From Atopsyche davidsoni (Eukaryota; Arthropoda; Insecta; Trichoptera; Hydrobiosidae), in contig JAILWY010000023.1 of the NCBI GenBank assembly GCA_022113835.1, positions 18,483,501 through 18,547,500 on the forward strand: 64,000 nt of DNA, written 5' to 3'. Positions 61,801-64,000 of the stretch are shown in pieces; positions within the stretch are counted from its first letter, which is position 1; each line of letters begins with the position of its first letter. A program made the position numbers and the translations under genes. A model generated the notes under the pieces. That model saw only the letters and a program-made list of their open reading frames with translations. It did not search any database and was not told where the DNA came from.

Positions 61801-64000
61801 TGGTTTTCACTACTTAGGCCATTATTAAATAAATATATTTTGTAAAAGTGTGATGAATCTTGCGGGCCAGAAAAATGTTCAAATCTGCAGGTTGGCCACG
61901 TCCAGACTACACGGTTGTGTGAGTGATTTTTGATGTACAAATTTTTCTGAACACTCGTGATAAGAATGGTCATTAATATGGTTTTAAGGGTGGAGCTGAT
62001 AGGGGAGTTTGCGCCGTTGCCGGGAGGTCGTGCGGGGCGTCGGGAAGAGACGGCACCACCTGTGGGCCCACCGCTGGAACCCTCTGGAGTCCTGCGTGCT
62101 CTCCGTGCAGGTGCCCCTGCTGAGAGCTTTCACGATGGTCGCCAGGAAGATGCGGAGGAGTTTCTGGGGTGTCTGCTGAATGGTCTCAATGACGAAATGC
62201 TAGAGGTGTCATTCATTGTTCACTAATAATTTAGTTCCTCTTAAAGAGTGGGCATCAAAATTTGAGTAATGCTTATATTTTTTTTAGTTGATCAAGTTGG
62301 CAGAGCCAGAAGAGACCAAGGATGTCACCGCTGTACCCAATGGAAACGAAGCTCTGCTCGAACAGTCTGATGACGATGACGACTGGAAGGTAAGAGTATA
62401 TGAGTACAAACATTTTCAATAGAAAAGTGCTGAACATGAATACTAATTAATAATATATTGCAGGTAATGGGGCCCAAGAACAAGGGCTCGGTGGAGCGAC
62501 GCTGCCTGGCAGGGCGCACTCCTCTCAGTGACATCTTCAGAGGTCAGCTGCGCAGCCGACTGCAGCGCACTACAGATACAGCCACTGACGTTACACACTG
62601 CGTGCAGCCTTTTTTCACCTTACCTCTGGATATTGAGGTGAGATTTATATATTGAGGGTGCATGCTCATGTAGTAGAGAGTCTCTGGTACCAAATAATCA
62701 TTGTTTATAACCATAATGTTTTTATAGGTTTTGACAGCTGTTATTATCTTGGGATTTATTGGTTGTTAATCTACATAATGGTTTGTGCCTTCCGATGTTC
62801 CGGCACTGGGACCATCTTCAAGGGTTTCTGAGACTTCAGGAAAAAATCACCGAAGATAGTCCAAATACCAGGGCCAAAACATAGGAAGACACAAACCAAA
62901 CTACGCAACATAATACCGATGATCATCTAATCATTGTCATACTAAATTATATATATTTTTTGTGTTGCTTTAGGTAAGAGAATAAACAAATTTATGTAGC
63001 TTGATCCAATTTATCAATGTGTTGCAGCGCTCGAGTTCTGTGCGTGAGGCATTAGAGCGAGTGGCCGGACGCGCTCGGGTGGAAGGAGTGACTTGTCCGT
63101 GGCGCGGTCGTCCTGTAGAGGCGTGGCAGCAGTGGCTTCTTGAGCGTCTGCCCACTGCTCTGGTGCTGCAGCTTAAGTGTTTCCACTGTCGACCTGGTGA
63201 TGGCGCCACTACCAAGATTGTGAAAGCTGTGGATTACCCAGTGGACCTTAAAATCGATCCCAGTAAGTGTACTAGTCCCATTATCACACCTTATCTCTTA
63301 CCTTATCATATCACACCTTAAACTCAAGAATATATTTTTTCTTAATATTTTCACAGCAGTTCAAATGTATAAATTTAAGTGGAATATATAAAGTTTTATT
63401 GCATATTTTGAATTTTCTATGGTCACCATCTTGCAGGCGTATAAATTATATTTACTATATAAAATAAAACTAATCCAAATATAAGGTTAAGGTATTGTAT
63501 TGGATGATAATTTATATAAAATAATAATCATACATAACACGTTTAACTAATAAAATTGATCCGTAAAATTGAATTGGTGCGACTACTGAAGTGATGAATA
63601 GTATATTTTTCGTCATCAGAGCGATGATGTTGACACATATTTTCTGATGAATGTTTGCTTAAGATTGTTGTCTGTTTGTCTGCTGCAAATCTGAAGTAAG
63701 TATATACCTTGTTGTAGAGATCATCTCTCCCAAGATGAAGTATAGTGTGAAGCAGCGCACATACAAGCTGTTTGCGGTGGTGTATCATGAGGGGGCAGAG
63801 GCTGAGAAGGGGCACTATGTGGCAGATGCGTACCATGGTGGCTGCGGAGGCTGGCTGCGTTACGATGACTCTGTAGTGACATCCGTCACGGAGCAGCAGG
63901 TAATGCATGCAAACTCGGGGTGTTGGGACTAGTGAAAAACTGCTTTTTACATCTGTTGTTGTTTAGGTGCTGCATCCTCGCCTGCCACGGACACCTTACC
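54298..64000 (+). CDS. USP10: USP10 ubiquitin carboxyl-terminal hydrolase (3' end beyond window)
   Basis: Coding exons: 54298-54315, 57213-57366, 58795-60591, 60713-60908, 61989-62205, 62288-62389, 62464-62637, 63028-63262, 63718-63899 and 63967-64000+. All phases match; about 1036 residues are visible. The start reads [20 protein letters not shown]. Exon 3 encodes a long Pro/Tyr-rich disordered region with a PAM2-like FNVHAKNFV (59427-59453) and the USP10-typical SWASLF. The USP domain begins [20 protein letters not shown] (catalytic Cys codon 60790-60792), then [10 protein letters not shown], an acidic [31 protein letters not shown] and [22 protein letters not shown] (catalytic His codon 63813-63815) and [11 protein letters not shown] follow. 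USP10 removes ubiquitin from cytoplasmic targets and associates with stress-granule and poly(A)-binding factors. Exon 1 is chosen for phase and its GTGAGT donor; it is the least certain exon. Confidence 0.93.
55189..55877. repeat. (TATATATATTTA)n 12-bp AT array in USP10 intron 1
   Basis: About 50 very uniform 12-bp units, flanked by pure TA runs. Open frames on both strands (YIYL and YIYK repeats) are by-products of the repeat. Confidence 0.97.
55878..57212. other. Remainder of USP10 intron 1
   Basis: AT-rich intron sequence ending in the acceptor tgttgcag. No other feature is seen. Confidence 0.5.
57750..58378 (+). pseudogene. mariner transposase remnant in USP10 intron 2
   Basis: The frame from 57765 reads [20 protein letters not shown] and [17 protein letters not shown] (HTH region). 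After a deletion it continues in a second frame: [51 protein letters not shown], and at the end [15 protein letters not shown] and [12 protein letters not shown], then a stop where G-Y-F-E is expected. The HDN block with the second aspartate and part of the YSPD region are missing or changed ([15 protein letters not shown]). It is an old, internally deleted copy, same strand as USP10, removed by splicing. It is distinct in sequence from the other three mariners. Confidence 0.85.
58452..58612. repeat. AT-rich minisatellite, about 30-bp period, in USP10 intron 2
   Basis: About five units of ATAATCTATGTATTATGTAT followed by AGTATATAT. Confidence 0.9.
61168..61904 (-). mobile_element. hAT transposon remnant with 8-bp target duplication in USP10 intron 4
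   Basis: GACTACAC at 61160-61167 is repeated exactly at 61905-61912, the 8-bp duplication made by hAT elements. The ends are GGGGTGGCCAACC (left) and, on minus, GACGTGGCCAACC (right). The minus strand at 61583-61441 encodes [20 protein letters not shown] and [17 protein letters not shown], resembling the C-terminal dimerisation part of hAT transposases. It is internally deleted (737 bp) and lies opposite to the host gene within its intron. Confidence 0.85.

Overview
The window is nuclear DNA of an insect. The evidence is spliced genes with GT..AG introns, several mariner elements, a chitin-binding cuticle/peritrophin-type protein and an allatotropin neuropeptide gene. The allatotropin peptide GFKNTEMMTARGF-amide resembles the moth (GFKNVEMMTARGF) and mosquito (..EMMTARGF) forms, so a holometabolous insect near Lepidoptera/Trichoptera/Diptera is my best guess. 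The order is not proven.

Layout. At 90-516 (+) are the last two coding exons of a supervillin-like actin-binding protein (C-terminal headpiece). At 2373-3395 is a mariner transposase pseudogene. At 3908-5595 (-) is a three-exon gene for a small secreted single-CBM14 protein. At 7400-9069 (-) is the allatotropin precursor, four coding exons assembled here from splice sites and matching phases. From about 9 to 54 kb I find no conventional multi-exon gene. This long, CpG-rich region holds a jockey-like LINE fragment, a decayed Ty3/gypsy element, two more mariners, several MITE-like elements, and many short-period tandem arrays (periods 5-12, 16, 20, 27, 32 and 81 bp). It also holds a TATA-box plus signal-peptide mini-ORF at 20.7-21.0 kb that may be a small secreted peptide. 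From 54298 to the right edge (+) is the USP10 deubiquitinase gene, with ten coding exons visible and the 3' end missing. Its introns contain a 12-bp AT array, a decayed mariner and a hAT remnant with a clean 8-bp target duplication.

Most notable: (1) the allatotropin precursor ends in what reads as a canonical EF-hand calcium loop, split by an intron; (2) the mature peptide has Thr at position 5, and a second ARGY-amide peptide sits in the same exon; (3) a near-perfect palindrome at 33.9 kb carries the hammerhead-ribozyme core (CTGATGA..GAAA) in both arms and lies about 100 bp from a tRNA-like A-box/B-box unit, with degenerate relatives at 37.6 and 52.7 kb; (4) two abutting perfect palindromes lie at 44.3 kb; (5) five perfect TGACGTCA sites lie within 432 bp just upstream of USP10; (6) a 32-bp minisatellite has a 256-bp higher-order duplication and long open frames on both strands.

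The genes do not form a pathway; they are neighbours in an ordinary animal genome. All assignments rest on reading the sequence and on remembered family motifs; no database search was run.
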